A DNA stretch of 48,420 nt, from contig JAGTRG010000005.1 in the NCBI GenBank assembly GCA_018396435.1, positions 1 to 48,420 of the forward strand, written 5' to 3'. Position numbers and translations under genes: made by a program. The notes beneath the pieces are model-generated. The model searched no databases. It was not told the origin of the DNA and saw only the letters and a program-made list of their open reading frames with translations. Numbering within the stretch: the first letter of the stretch is position 1; each line of letters begins with the position of its first letter. Source of the DNA: Candidatus Bathyarchaeota archaeon (GTDB taxonomy: Archaea; Thermoproteota; Bathyarchaeia; Bathyarchaeales; DTEX01). Positions 7,252-15,963 of the stretch are shown here, one piece after another.

Positions 7252-8301
7252 ATGGCTGGAAAAGTTAGGTTCGGCATAATTGGAACAGGCGTTGGAGGCA
7301 ACTTTTGTGCAAATGGAATAGCGCTTATAGCTAACAGCGGCATAGCCGAGCTGACGGCAGTTACAAGCCGGAGGGAAGAAAGAGCAAGAGAATTCGCGTC
7401 AAAATGGGGCGTAAAACAATGGTACACCGATTACAGAAAGATGCTTACGGAGGCGCCAATAGACGCTGTCATAATAAGCACGCCGCACTATCAGCATTAT
7501 CCTATGGCTTTAGACGCAATAGAAGCCAATAAACATGTTCTAATCGACAAGCCTATGGCAATAAACCTAAAAGAAGCGGATGAAATCATTAGGGAAGCTG
7601 AGAGAAAAGGAGTAAAACTTGGAGTGAACCTCCAATCACGATTCGACCCAACCATCAAGAAGGTTAAGGAAGCCGCAGACGCCGGAATATTTGGGCGTCT
7701 AATCCTAGGTGAGGCGGTGATTGAATGGTTCAGAACCAAGGAATACTATGAAAACAGCGCATGGAGAGGACGCTGGTCAACTGAAGGCGGAGGCGTGCTG
7801 ATAAACCAGGCCATCCATACGATAGATCTCCTATTATGGATCATGGGTTCCCCAAAGTGTCTCTGGGCTCAAATGGGCACATTCGCTCACAGAATAGAAG
7901 TTGAGGATCTTGCCGCTGCAATAATTAGGTTTGAGAACGGCGCCATTGGGATAATACAGGGAAGCACAGCGATCTACCCTGGGCTGCCAACTAGGCTTGA
8001 AATACATGGAACAAAGGGAACAGCCATAATTGAAGGCGAGAGTCTGAAAAGATGGTCCATAATTGGCGGGGAGGACATGGTTTCAGAAGCCACAAAGGAG
8101 GGATTGAAATCATGGGCTAAGCCTGAGATTGTTCCGGCAACCAACCATGCAGCCTTAATAAAAGATTTCGCTGAGGCAATCCTTGAAAATAGGAAGCCGG
8201 CTGTCGACGGGGTTGAGGGCCGAAAATCTCTTGAGGTTATAATGGCCATATATAAGTCAGGTAGAACAAACAATGTTGTGACCTTCCCGCTAAGCAATTA
8301 A
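7252..8301 (+). CDS. Gfo/Idh/MocA-family NAD(P)-dependent oxidoreductase
   Basis: A 349-residue two-domain dehydrogenase. The N-terminal Rossmann fold has GTGVGGNF (11-18) for NAD(P), the family lysine lies in DKPMA (99-103), and the C-terminal domain holds the conserved AIHTIDLL helix. Members oxidise or reduce sugars, inositols or related polyols; the exact substrate cannot be read from sequence. It starts at ATG 7252, 50 bases after moaA and 21 bases before purE. Its placement in front of purine genes is probably operon packing rather than a pathway link. Confidence 0.85.
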   Translation: MAGKVRFGIIGTGVGGNFCANGIALIANSGIAELTAVTSRREERAREFASKWGVKQWYTDYRKMLTEAPIDAVIISTPHYQHYPMALDAIEANKHVLIDKPMAINLKEADEIIREAERKGVKLGVNLQSRFDPTIKKVKEAADAGIFGRLILGEAVIEWFRTKEYYENSAWRGRWSTEGGGVLINQAIHTIDLLLWIMGSPKCLWAQMGTFAHRIEVEDLAAAIIRFENGAIGIIQGSTAIYPGLPTRLEIHGTKGTAIIEGESLKRWSIIGGEDMVSEATKEGLKSWAKPEIVPATNHAALIKDFAEAILENRKPAVDGVEGRKSLEVIMAIYKSGRTNNVVTFPLSN

Positions 8302-8322
8302 TCTCAAAGAGAGGTTATTAAA

Positions 8323-8811
8323 ATGAAAAGTAAAGTTGTAATTTTAATGGGCTCAAAAGCAGACCTCGACTTCTCCCAAGAAATAGTTAAATACTTAAGC
8401 GCCCTAGGTGTTGAGTATGAATTTCGAGTTGCATCCGCCCACAAGACCCCGGAGAAAGTCCTGGGAATATTGAAAGAATACGAGAATGATAAAGTGGTTT
8501 TCATAACAGTTGCTGGAAGATCCAATGCACTAAGCGCATTTGTGGATGCGAACACGCTGAAACCGGTTATAGCATGTCCACCATACTCCGAGAAATTCGG
8601 CGGCGCAGACATATATTCCTCATTAAGGGTTCCGAGCGGAATAGGATCAGTTGTAACCATTGAGCCTGAGGGCGCGGCAATAGCCGCGGCGAAGATCCTT
8701 GCTTTAGATAACCCCCAACTATCCGAAAACATCCTTAAATATCAAAGTTCAAAAAGGATGGAAATCGAGGAAGCCGATAAGGCGGTTAGGAATATTAAGA
8801 GAGGAATCTGA
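8323..8811 (+). CDS. purE: AIR carboxylase PurE, class II (CO2-dependent) type
   Basis: A 162-residue PurE. MGSKADLDFSQEI and SAHKTPEKVL are the substrate loops. The middle reads FITVAGRSNALSAF, then CPPYSEKFGG and SSLRVPSGIGSV, which follow the class II form found in the animal bifunctional PAICS enzyme (VAGRSNGLG, CPP, SSLRLPSG) and not the bacterial class I GAAGAAHLPGM loop. Class II enzymes carboxylate AIR directly with CO2, so PurK is not required. It is followed after 2 bases by purC. The assignment is based on motifs recalled from both classes. Confidence 0.88.
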   Translation: MKSKVVILMGSKADLDFSQEIVKYLSALGVEYEFRVASAHKTPEKVLGILKEYENDKVVFITVAGRSNALSAFVDANTLKPVIACPPYSEKFGGADIYSSLRVPSGIGSVVTIEPEGAAIAAAKILALDNPQLSENILKYQSSKRMEIEEADKAVRNIKRGI

Positions 8812-8813
8812 GA

Positions 8814-9872
8814 TTGGGAAGTGTGAAGGACTTAGAGATCGTTAAGGCGCCGACTAAAGAAATAATGGGGATAGGTAGATTCCACTTTTCAAACCGCTAC
8901 TCAGTATTCGACTGGGGTGAAATGCCTGATCACATACCCTTTAAGGGTGAAGCGCTATGCCTTATGGGGGCATTCATCTTTGAGAGGCTTGAGGAAATAG
9001 GTATTAGAACGCACTATAGAGGCCTAGTAGATGGAAGCGGTAATATCCTAAGGTTCGATGAGATGGATCAACCAACAAACGTGATGGAATTTAATTTAGT
9101 CAATGTTTATAGGCCAAGAGCATATAGGGATGAAGCCGGCTTAAAATATGACTACAGCATATTCACAACGAACTTGAAGAATTACCTAGTACCTCTCGAA
9201 ATCATATATCGAAACGGTCTCCCTGAAGGCTCATCGATCTTCAGAAGGCTTGAACAGGGCTTAATTACAATTGAAGACCTAGACTTGGATCATTATCCCA
9301 AGCCCGGTGAGAAACTTTCTAAACCAATCCTGGATGTCAGCACAAAGCTCGAGGAGAAAGACCGGTATATAACTTGGGGTGAGGCGAAGAAGATAGCTGG
9401 CCTAAAGGATCATGAGGTAGATGAGATAAAAAGTATGCTTCTTAAAACCGACGATGTAATAACCGAAATAGCTTCGGAAGCCGGATTAATAAATGAGGAT
9501 GGGAAGATCGAACTGGCATTTGATCATGAGAGGAGACTTATGATTGCAGATGTAGTTGGCACACTGGATGAGTGCCGCTTCTCATATGATGGGATACATG
9601 TCAGCAAGGAGGTTGCCAGACAATTCTATAGAAAAACCGAATGGTATAAGGATATTGAGGAGGCAAGAAGGAAATCCGAGGCAGTTGGCTTAAAAGATTG
9701 GAGGGGACTCTGCAAGTCGTCTCCGCCAAAACTGGACCCGCGGCTTAAGGCCATCATAAGTGAAATGTATATGGCGGCCGCTAATGATATAACAAAAAGG
9801 AGGCTCTTTGAAGCGCCTAAACTCCATGAGGTTGTGAGGAAATATCGAGAGTATGAGAAGGCAAAAATTTAG
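8814..9872 (+). CDS. purC: SAICAR synthetase PurC, long archaeal form
   Basis: A 352-residue phosphoribosylaminoimidazole-succinocarboxamide synthase. GIGRFHFSNRYSVFDWGEMP at the N-terminus matches the long form known in haloarchaea, and DVVGTLDECRFSYDG corresponds to the conserved active-site EVVGTLDECRF region. It ligates aspartate to CAIR using ATP, the step after PurE. The start is TTG 8814 with GAGG about 8 bases upstream, leaving only 2 bases after the purE stop, so the pair is surely co-transcribed. It is longer than the roughly 240-residue bacterial PurC. Confidence 0.92.
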   Translation: MGSVKDLEIVKAPTKEIMGIGRFHFSNRYSVFDWGEMPDHIPFKGEALCLMGAFIFERLEEIGIRTHYRGLVDGSGNILRFDEMDQPTNVMEFNLVNVYRPRAYRDEAGLKYDYSIFTTNLKNYLVPLEIIYRNGLPEGSSIFRRLEQGLITIEDLDLDHYPKPGEKLSKPILDVSTKLEEKDRYITWGEAKKIAGLKDHEVDEIKSMLLKTDDVITEIASEAGLINEDGKIELAFDHERRLMIADVVGTLDECRFSYDGIHVSKEVARQFYRKTEWYKDIEEARRKSEAVGLKDWRGLCKSSPPKLDPRLKAIISEMYMAAANDITKRRLFEAPKLHEVVRKYREYEKAKI

Positions 9873-9931
9873 CCGCTAAATATTGAAGAGAAAAAAGGTC
9901 TAGGTTTTCCTTTAAATCTTCTCTCTGATAT

Positions 9932-10390
9932 CTAAAATACGCCGGGTGTCTCCTCCGCAGTCGTTTCTTCAGCTGGTGTTTCAGTTTTCTCCTCTTCATG
10001 CTCGCATACGGCTGCCTCAGCAGACTCGGCAGGTTTAGACCCCTCCAAGACGCTTTTTATGTCGCTTAGCTCCTGCTTCGCCGCTTCTAAACCAAGGTTT
10101 ATTGCCTTCATTTGCTTCTCATATGTTTCATCATCAATCTCGCCTGTAACATGAAGCATTTCAGTATTAGCAAGAAATATCTCTAAGGTTCCTATCTGCT
10201 TCTCTAGATCTTGGGCTCTAGATTCCATTTTGCAGACTATGGTCTCAAGATATTTTTCTACACTGGTTAAAGCCTCTTTTATCTCACCGTTTAGATGCTC
10301 ATATGTTGATTGCGAGATTCTTCCAGAGGAGAATAAATCATCCAGCGCCTGTTTTTTTCTCTTTATGAGATCTAATTCTTTACTCGCCAA
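9932..10390 (-). CDS. CdvA-like coiled-coil protein
   Basis: A 152-residue, almost entirely helical protein. It opens with LDLIKRKKQALDDLFSSGRI, continues with SQSTYEHLNGEI and LEKQIGTLEIFLANTEMLHVTGEIDDETY, and ends in a low-complexity Glu/Thr/Ala tail. The heptad pattern and the phrases FSSGRISQSTYE and VTGEIDDETY recall the coiled-coil half of CdvA, the archaeal ESCRT-division recruiter. The PRC-barrel that normally precedes it is absent and no CdvB or CdvC is near. Membership is my inference. A TATA-like element lies on the minus strand around 10462-10472. Confidence 0.5.
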   Translation of the reverse strand: MASKELDLIKRKKQALDDLFSSGRISQSTYEHLNGEIKEALTSVEKYLETIVCKMESRAQDLEKQIGTLEIFLANTEMLHVTGEIDDETYEKQMKAINLGLEAAKQELSDIKSVLEGSKPAESAEAAVCEHEEEKTETPAEETTAEETPGVF

Positions 10391-10721
10391 CTCATGAATG
10401 TGCTTCCATAAGCTAAAGAAATCTATAAATAATCTTTATCATCATTTACGCATACATCTACATATTATATAAAAGAATGCCAAAAAACAGCGCTTCCCGA
10501 AAAACACACGAATTTTTAACATTTCAGGCAGAAGAGTAACCCTAAATAGTTAGTTACCTCCGACCCTTCTTATGCCGGAAATGCCTCTCTACTGGAGCAG
10601 CCTGCCAAGCCTAAGCGGTTGGACTACAAACGTGCCCGGTGATGAGGTAAGCAAAATAGATATTTAAGCATTAAAAATATAAATATCCATTGAATTAAAA
10701 TTAAGAAGAAATGATTAAGAA
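10391..10721. other. Intergenic region with divergent promoters
   Basis: This 331-base gap separates the leftward coiled-coil gene from the rightward ABC ATPase. It holds a minus-strand TATA-like CTTTTATATAATAT (about 10460-10473) for the former and an A/T-rich plus-strand stretch with AAAATATAAATAT (about 10673-10686) for the latter. A 31-codon ATG frame at 10572-10667 has no ribosome binding site and is not called. I see nothing else in it. Confidence 0.5.
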
Positions 10722-11471
10722 GTGAGATGGCTTATGGAGAAGATGGTTCCGGCGGTTAAAGTCGTTGATGTTCACAAAGACTACTACCTTAGGGGCGAGG
10801 TTGTCCACGCCCTACGCGGAATAAACCTTGAGATACCGCGTGGAGAATACTTGTCAGTTATGGGTCCTTCGGGTTCCGGTAAGACGACGCTTTTCAACAT
10901 GGTAGGCGGCATAGACCGCCCAACGAAGGGCGACATATTTATAGATGGAATAGATTTATCGAAGATCCCATCAAAATCCATGGCTTGGCTTAGATGCAGG
11001 AAGATAGGGTATATATTTCAAACTTTCAACCTTATACCTGTCCTAACGGCTAAAGAAAATGTTGCCCTGCCGATGGTTTTCCTCGGTGTGCCTAAGGAGG
11101 AAAGGGAGAAGAAGGCCACCGAACTTCTCAGCACTGTTGGTCTGGGGGATAGGCTTAATCACCGGCCCACTGAGCTCAGTGGCGGTCAGCAGCAGCGTGT
11201 GGCCATAGCCAGAGCCCTAGCCAATGATCCGGCAATCATACTTGCAGATGAGCCGACTGGAAACCTGGATCTAAATACTGGCTTCGCAATAGTGCAGCTA
11301 CTTTATCGCTTGAAGGCTGAACGCGGCACAACAATTATATGCGCCACCCACGACCTGAAAATGATCGACATAAGCGACAGAGTGGTTTTCCTAAGAGACG
11401 GCACCATAGAGAATATTGAGGAGAGACGCGGCCTTGTCCTAACGGCCGAAGAGTTCTTCGCAGGGGAGTAG
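10722..11471 (+). CDS. ABC transporter ATPase, LolD/MacB type
   Basis: A 249-residue ATP-binding subunit with all motifs: Walker A GPSGSGKTT (48-56), Q-loop in YIFQTFNLIP, signature LSGGQQQRVAIARA, Walker B IILADEPTGNLD and the H-switch in ATHDLKM. The PTGNLD form is typical of the MacB/LolD/FtsE group that works with FtsX-type permeases to move lipids, peptides or lipoproteins. No permease is adjacent. It is very similar over its whole length to the ATPase at 13833-14552. The start may be GTG 10722 or the ATG four codons later. The small Cys4 protein follows 15 bases after its stop. Confidence 0.88.
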   Translation: MRWLMEKMVPAVKVVDVHKDYYLRGEVVHALRGINLEIPRGEYLSVMGPSGSGKTTLFNMVGGIDRPTKGDIFIDGIDLSKIPSKSMAWLRCRKIGYIFQTFNLIPVLTAKENVALPMVFLGVPKEEREKKATELLSTVGLGDRLNHRPTELSGGQQQRVAIARALANDPAIILADEPTGNLDLNTGFAIVQLLYRLKAERGTTIICATHDLKMIDISDRVVFLRDGTIENIEERRGLVLTAEEFFAGE

Positions 11472-11486
11472 ATGGAGGCGTGAATT

Positions 11487-11807
11487 TTGGCTGAGGAGAT
11501 TGAAAAAATTCAATGCCCTTGTGGAAGAATAATAGATGACCCGGAAGAATATAAGGTGCTTTACTTAAAACATGAGCTAAGAGAGATAGATATTCTCTGC
11601 CCGAACGACTCATGCTACCTTAGAGAGCTCGGATACATAAAATTTGAAATTAAGGATGGAAAAGCCGTATTTAAGGAGGCATCATTTTATCCGCCCTTCG
11701 TAACGTGGAACGCAGGGCGCCTCGGCTTTGAAATAGCTGAGAAGATTCTAAAGTCTCATTTAAAGGAGATTGCTAAAAGAGTCGACTGGGTTAGATTGGG
11801 CAGATAG
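11487..11807 (+). CDS. Small Cys4 (zinc-binding?) conserved protein
   Basis: A 106-residue protein I cannot place in a named family. It has four cysteines in two pairs, C10 and C12 in QCPCGRII and C38 and C43 in LCPNDSCYL, a likely metal site, followed by a mixed alpha/beta stretch with FYPPFVTWNAGRLGFEIAEKIL. The start is TTG 11487 with GGAGG upstream. It lies 15 bases behind the ABC ATPase, so the two are probably made together, and it converges on the AOR gene with a 12-base gap. Confidence 0.7.
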   Translation: MAEEIEKIQCPCGRIIDDPEEYKVLYLKHELREIDILCPNDSCYLRELGYIKFEIKDGKAVFKEASFYPPFVTWNAGRLGFEIAEKILKSHLKEIAKRVDWVRLGR

Positions 11808-11819
11808 ATCCCTAGTTTC

Positions 11820-13700
11820 CTATTGAAACATGTTAGAGACATACTCATAGGTCCAACCTATACCTAACTCTTCTAGCTTAGCCCTTGTAGGGACGCCCCT
11901 TTTATCCCAACCCATCATTTCATAATACAGTTCAATTGCATTTCTTAGGTTTTCAGCATCTAATGAAGTTTTTGAGAGAACCCCATCCCGTTTAGGGCTA
12001 AAGAATCTTTCGGGAAGCCAATCATCAACCTTTGTGAAGCCCTCCCTTAAATTAAATATTCTAGCCATCGTTGTGATTCTTTCACCCGTCTTCATCAGAT
12101 CCCACATCGAAGTGTTCCAACCTGTTACGGCTTCAACAATATCGGTTTTCTGATTGAAGTCCCAAGGTAGGAAGACGCATATAAGTAGGCTATTATCTAA
12201 AACGCGCCAATTAACATAATATATGAAAGCTCTAATCTTCCCCGGACTGAGATCCTCCAGCGGAATGGGCTCCAGAATACCTAAACTTGAAAGGGAGCTA
12301 AGCATTGGACCAGCGCTTACCAACCCAGTATCGTGCATGTTATGCGCATGGTCGGCGCCGGTTGGAGAGACCGCGTAACCTAAGCCGAGGGCTCTTTTAA
12401 GCCTCGGCTCATGCATCGGTATTTCTAAACCCTTCACATGCATCGCGAATTTCTCAGATCCCCCACCTATGATTTCAGAGGCCCTCCTCACGCCCTCAGC
12501 CAAAATTTTCCCTACGCCTTTACGGTAGGCTATTTTCTCAACCACTTTAACCATAGCTTCAGCATTTCCAAACCAGAGATCTAACCCATCAGCGTCCTTC
12601 CTAGTTAATATGTTATTTTCGTAACATTCCATGGCAAACGCTATTGCCACACCAGTTGATATGGCATCTAAAGAGTACCTGTTACATAACTCGTTTGCCT
12701 TCGTCACCGCCTGAAGATCGTCCACTCCACAGTTTGAGCCGAGGGCTGCTAAAGCCTCATACTCTGGTCCACCGTAAGACGGATCAACATTCCAAGGCTC
12801 ACCAATCTTAACAATTTTCTTGCATCTAACTGAACAAGCGTAGCAGCCTTCCATACCTATGCTTATTGTTCTTTTTATTGTTCTCGCATCTAGATTCTCA
12901 TATCCTGCGAATAATCCATCCCTGAAATTTCTAACTGGTAGATTTCCAGATGCAACACCAGCGTCCATCCCAGCCCCGGTGCCATAATTATGAAAATTGT
13001 ATGCGAGTTTATCCATATTCTGGTTCAGCCATCTGGTTAGATCTCTCAGTCTCTCAGGATTATGAACCTCAACCCTGCCCCTCCCCCTAACAGCTACCGC
13101 CTTAAGATTCTTTGATCCCATAACAGCGCCCATACCGGTTCTTCCAGCCGCATCACGTAGATCAACGATTACGCATGCAAATCGAACAAGGTTCTCTCCC
13201 CCAGGCCCTATTGAAGCAATGCGAACAAGCTTATCGCCTAATTCCTCACGTATTATACTCTGGGTTTCACCAGTCTCCTTACCCCACAAATGCTCAGCGT
13301 CCTTAATTTCAGCTTCACCATCGTGAATCCAAAGGTACACTGGTTCACTGGACTTACCCTCAATTATTACGGCGTCGAGCCCAGCTCGCTTAAGCTCAGC
13401 TCCCCATGATCCACCGACCTCAGACTCGCCGAAACCGCCTGTTAACGGAGACTTTGCGCCTATGCTATTCCTTCCACATCCAGGTATCGGCGCGCCAGTT
13501 AGCGGTCCAGCCGCAAATATCAGCTTGTTTTCAGGTCCAAGCGGGTCTATGCCGGGTTTAACTTCTCTCAGCAGATAGTAGGCAACAAAGCCTTCCCCGC
13601 CTAAATACATACGATAGAACTTTTCATCCGGCTTCTCAATTGTTATGCGTTCATCTGAAAGATTAACCCTTAATACCCTGCCATTATAGCCGAAGGGCAT
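11820..13700 (-). CDS. Tungsten-containing aldehyde:ferredoxin oxidoreductase family protein
   Basis: A 626-residue AOR-family enzyme. It opens with the family N-terminus (GYNGRVLRVNLSDERI, YLGGEGFVAYYLL), contains the pterin-binding GPGGENLVRFA and TGMGAVMGSKNLKA segments, and has four 4Fe-4S ligands C286, C289, C293 and C508 (CYACSVRC, LLICVF). Family members hold a tungsto-bispterin and oxidise aldehydes to acids with ferredoxin. No ferredoxin gene is adjacent, unlike the second AOR at 40957. It is a single gene on the minus strand between the small Cys4 gene and the second ABC ATPase, 132 bases from the latter. The substrate is unknown. Confidence 0.9.
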   Translation of the reverse strand: MPFGYNGRVLRVNLSDERITIEKPDEKFYRMYLGGEGFVAYYLLREVKPGIDPLGPENKLIFAAGPLTGAPIPGCGRNSIGAKSPLTGGFGESEVGGSWGAELKRAGLDAVIIEGKSSEPVYLWIHDGEAEIKDAEHLWGKETGETQSIIREELGDKLVRIASIGPGGENLVRFACVIVDLRDAAGRTGMGAVMGSKNLKAVAVRGRGRVEVHNPERLRDLTRWLNQNMDKLAYNFHNYGTGAGMDAGVASGNLPVRNFRDGLFAGYENLDARTIKRTISIGMEGCYACSVRCKKIVKIGEPWNVDPSYGGPEYEALAALGSNCGVDDLQAVTKANELCNRYSLDAISTGVAIAFAMECYENNILTRKDADGLDLWFGNAEAMVKVVEKIAYRKGVGKILAEGVRRASEIIGGGSEKFAMHVKGLEIPMHEPRLKRALGLGYAVSPTGADHAHNMHDTGLVSAGPMLSSLSSLGILEPIPLEDLSPGKIRAFIYYVNWRVLDNSLLICVFLPWDFNQKTDIVEAVTGWNTSMWDLMKTGERITTMARIFNLREGFTKVDDWLPERFFSPKRDGVLSKTSLDAENLRNAIELYYEMMGWDKRGVPTRAKLEELGIGWTYEYVSNMFQ

Positions 13701-13832
13701 TTTTCATACCTCAGCCCAATTTTCCCTCTATTCCTTCCTCTACTATTAAAATTTAAAATCTCATTTTGTAAGCTAAATTGATGAATGAAAGCGCCGTTGA
13801 ATTTTCGATTTGTTTTAAATGCCTGTTAATAT

Positions 13833-14552
13833 CTATTCTGAAACTCTCACGTATACTTCCGCTCTAGTCTCGTATCGGTCTACTCGTCCATCACGTAGGT
13901 AAATTATCCTATCACTGACATCGATCATTTTCAGGTCATGAGTGGCTGAAATAACCGTTACCCCTTTTTCCTTGTTCATTTCCCTAAGAAGAGTTATTAT
14001 CTCAAGCCCCGTATGTAAGTCCAGGTTTCCAGTCGGCTCATCTGCAAGTATGATAACCGGATTGTTTGCTAGGGCCCTGGCTATGGCCACACGCTGCTGC
14101 TGACCGCCACTGAGCTCAGTGGGTTTGTGATTAAGCCTATCTCCCAAACCAACCATCTCAAGAATTTCCCTACCCCTTCTGAATCTTTCCTCACGCTCCA
14201 CACCAGCAAAGATCATGGGTAGCATGACGTTCTCTATGGCCGTTAGGACAGGTATAAGGTTGAAAGTTTGAAATATATACCCTATCTTCCTGCATCTAAG
14301 CCAAGCAAGCTCATAGGCGTCCAACTTGGCAATGTCAACACCATCGATGTATACTCTTCCCCGGGTTGGGCGGTCTATGCCGCCTACCATGTTGAAAAGC
14401 GTCGTCTTACCGGAACCCGAAGGACCCATGATTGATATATACTCGCCACGTTTAATTCTTAGGTCAACACCATCTAAAGCCTTAACCGTTATGGGGCCCA
14501 TCTGATAATATTTGGCTAAATCCTCCGTTTCAACGACATATTCAAAGCTTAT
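13833..14552 (-). CDS. ABC transporter ATPase, LolD/MacB type, with a non-standard start
   Basis: The core (Walker A GPSGSGKTT, LSGGQQQRVAIARA, IILADEPTGNLD, ATHDLKM) matches the ATPase at 10722 almost throughout. The first ATG (14501) would cut off the first strand of the fold. The frame continues upstream for 17 codons as SFEYVVETEDLAKYYQ, the usual N-terminus, yet has no ATG, GTG or TTG. An ATA codon (14552-14550) sits 8 bases after GGAGG and is my chosen start. An alternative is ATG 14559 followed by a +1 shift at CTT TGA, giving MTYKLEYVVE. The whole protein would be 239 residues. No permease is nearby. Confidence 0.8.
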   Translation of the reverse strand: MSFEYVVETEDLAKYYQMGPITVKALDGVDLRIKRGEYISIMGPSGSGKTTLFNMVGGIDRPTRGRVYIDGVDIAKLDAYELAWLRCRKIGYIFQTFNLIPVLTAIENVMLPMIFAGVEREERFRRGREILEMVGLGDRLNHKPTELSGGQQQRVAIARALANNPVIILADEPTGNLDLHTGLEIITLLREMNKEKGVTVISATHDLKMIDVSDRIIYLRDGRVDRYETRAEVYVRVSE

Positions 14553-14701
14553 ATGTCATTCCTCCCAGTCACTAAATCTTGACATTAATATAAAACAGCT
14601 CCCTCTTATAAAATTAACTTTATTTACGCAGTTGCTGAGTCGCATAAGAAAAATCTTTTAAAAGGCTATCCATACATTGGAATGGATGAGAGGTCTCCCC
14701 T

Positions 14702-15934
14702 ATGAAAAGAGTTAAAGTCGGTGTTGTTGGATCCGGCGGTATCTTCCAGGGCGCCCACCTCCCAGCGTACCCAAATATAGCTGAGGCGCATCTGGCCGCC
14801 ATATGCGATGTTTCAGAATCCGCTTTAAAGATTGCTGAAAGAAGGGTCAGAAGCATCTATTGCGAGAGGGCTCAAAAAGTTATGGAAGAGGGGAACGCAG
14901 AATTGGCTGAGAGACTAAAGGAGGACGCTGAGGAATTAAAAACTTACCTAAGTTTATCCGATATGCTTTCAAAAGAAGACCTAGACTTAGTTGACATATG
15001 CACCCCAACTAAGTTTCATAGTCAAACAGCCATGGAAGCCCTGAAGAACGGCGTAAATGTCATGTGCGAGAAACCAATGGCTAGAACATACATAGAATGC
15101 CTAGAGGTTATTGAAGCCGTTGAGGATGCAAAAAAGATTTATCAGCATAATGAGAACTGGCTTTATCACACCCTCTGGTATAACGCCAAGAAATTTATTG
15201 ACAGCGGCGTGATAGGTGAGCCGCAACTAATATTTCTGGCAACAGCCCATGGAGGGCCTGAGTGGGCATCATGGTTCTGGGATCCTGAAATAGCCGGAGG
15301 CGGCTCCCTACTGGATAACGGCGTGCATGCTATTACATGCTCATGGTTCCTAAGCGGTTTTGATAAGAAACCCACCGTTGTCAAGGCGGCTGAACCCTAT
15401 GGCATATGCATACGCATGAAGACCAGATTTATACAGGGGATGTTCAGACCCTTCGAGGTTGAAGATGACGCGCATGTCCTAATAAGGTTTGATGATGATA
15501 GCGGCAGGTGGGTGACAGCACACATTGAAGGCTCATGGTCCCATAGGGACTCGATGGATACAGCCATAATTGGAACCAGCGGTGAAATAAGGCCGGAGAC
15601 TAAAGGTGAAGAAACAAATATGGTGATACGTGATGCTAAAGGCGACAGGAGAGAATTCAATTTAGGTAAAATTTCATGGGTTCAAAGCTTCACTGAGGAA
15701 ATAAGGAACATGTGTAACTGCATTCTTAGCAATACGCGTCCAATATGCGATGAAAAGATAGGTGCTGAAACAACAGCTATAGTTCAAGCGGCATACCTAT
15801 CTCAGAAGAGAGGGATGAAACCGGTAACACTCGAAGAATTCAAGAGGTACGCACTGGAGATAAGAGATAGGGAGAGAGAAAATGCCTCGGACTTTCTGTT
15901 AAAAGAGCTGCTTATGGGCATAAGAAAAACGTAG
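14702..15934 (+). CDS. Gfo/Idh/MocA-family oxidoreductase with an inserted helical segment
   Basis: A 410-residue dehydrogenase. The NAD(P) motif GSGGIFQGAH lies at 10-19 and the catalytic-domain lysine in CEKPMART (122-129). Compared with the 349-residue family member at 7252 it has about 30 extra charged residues (about 49-80) in the Rossmann domain before LSDMLS, and a longer C-terminus. The conserved GGGSLLDNGVHAI helix is present. It is probably a sugar or polyol dehydrogenase; substrate unknown. It starts at ATG 14702 after GAGAGG and is transcribed alone, divergent from the ABC ATPase gene. Confidence 0.85.
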   Translation: MKRVKVGVVGSGGIFQGAHLPAYPNIAEAHLAAICDVSESALKIAERRVRSIYCERAQKVMEEGNAELAERLKEDAEELKTYLSLSDMLSKEDLDLVDICTPTKFHSQTAMEALKNGVNVMCEKPMARTYIECLEVIEAVEDAKKIYQHNENWLYHTLWYNAKKFIDSGVIGEPQLIFLATAHGGPEWASWFWDPEIAGGGSLLDNGVHAITCSWFLSGFDKKPTVVKAAEPYGICIRMKTRFIQGMFRPFEVEDDAHVLIRFDDDSGRWVTAHIEGSWSHRDSMDTAIIGTSGEIRPETKGEETNMVIRDAKGDRREFNLGKISWVQSFTEEIRNMCNCILSNTRPICDEKIGAETTAIVQAAYLSQKRGMKPVTLEEFKRYALEIRDRERENASDFLLKELLMGIRKT

Positions 15935-15963
15935 ATTCAGCTCTAATTTTTTGCGATACGCTG

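Noticed and set aside
10572-10667. 31-codon ATG frame (MPEMPLYWSSLP...)
   Set aside because: No Shine-Dalgarno and it lies upstream of the ATPase TATA element; too short to support.
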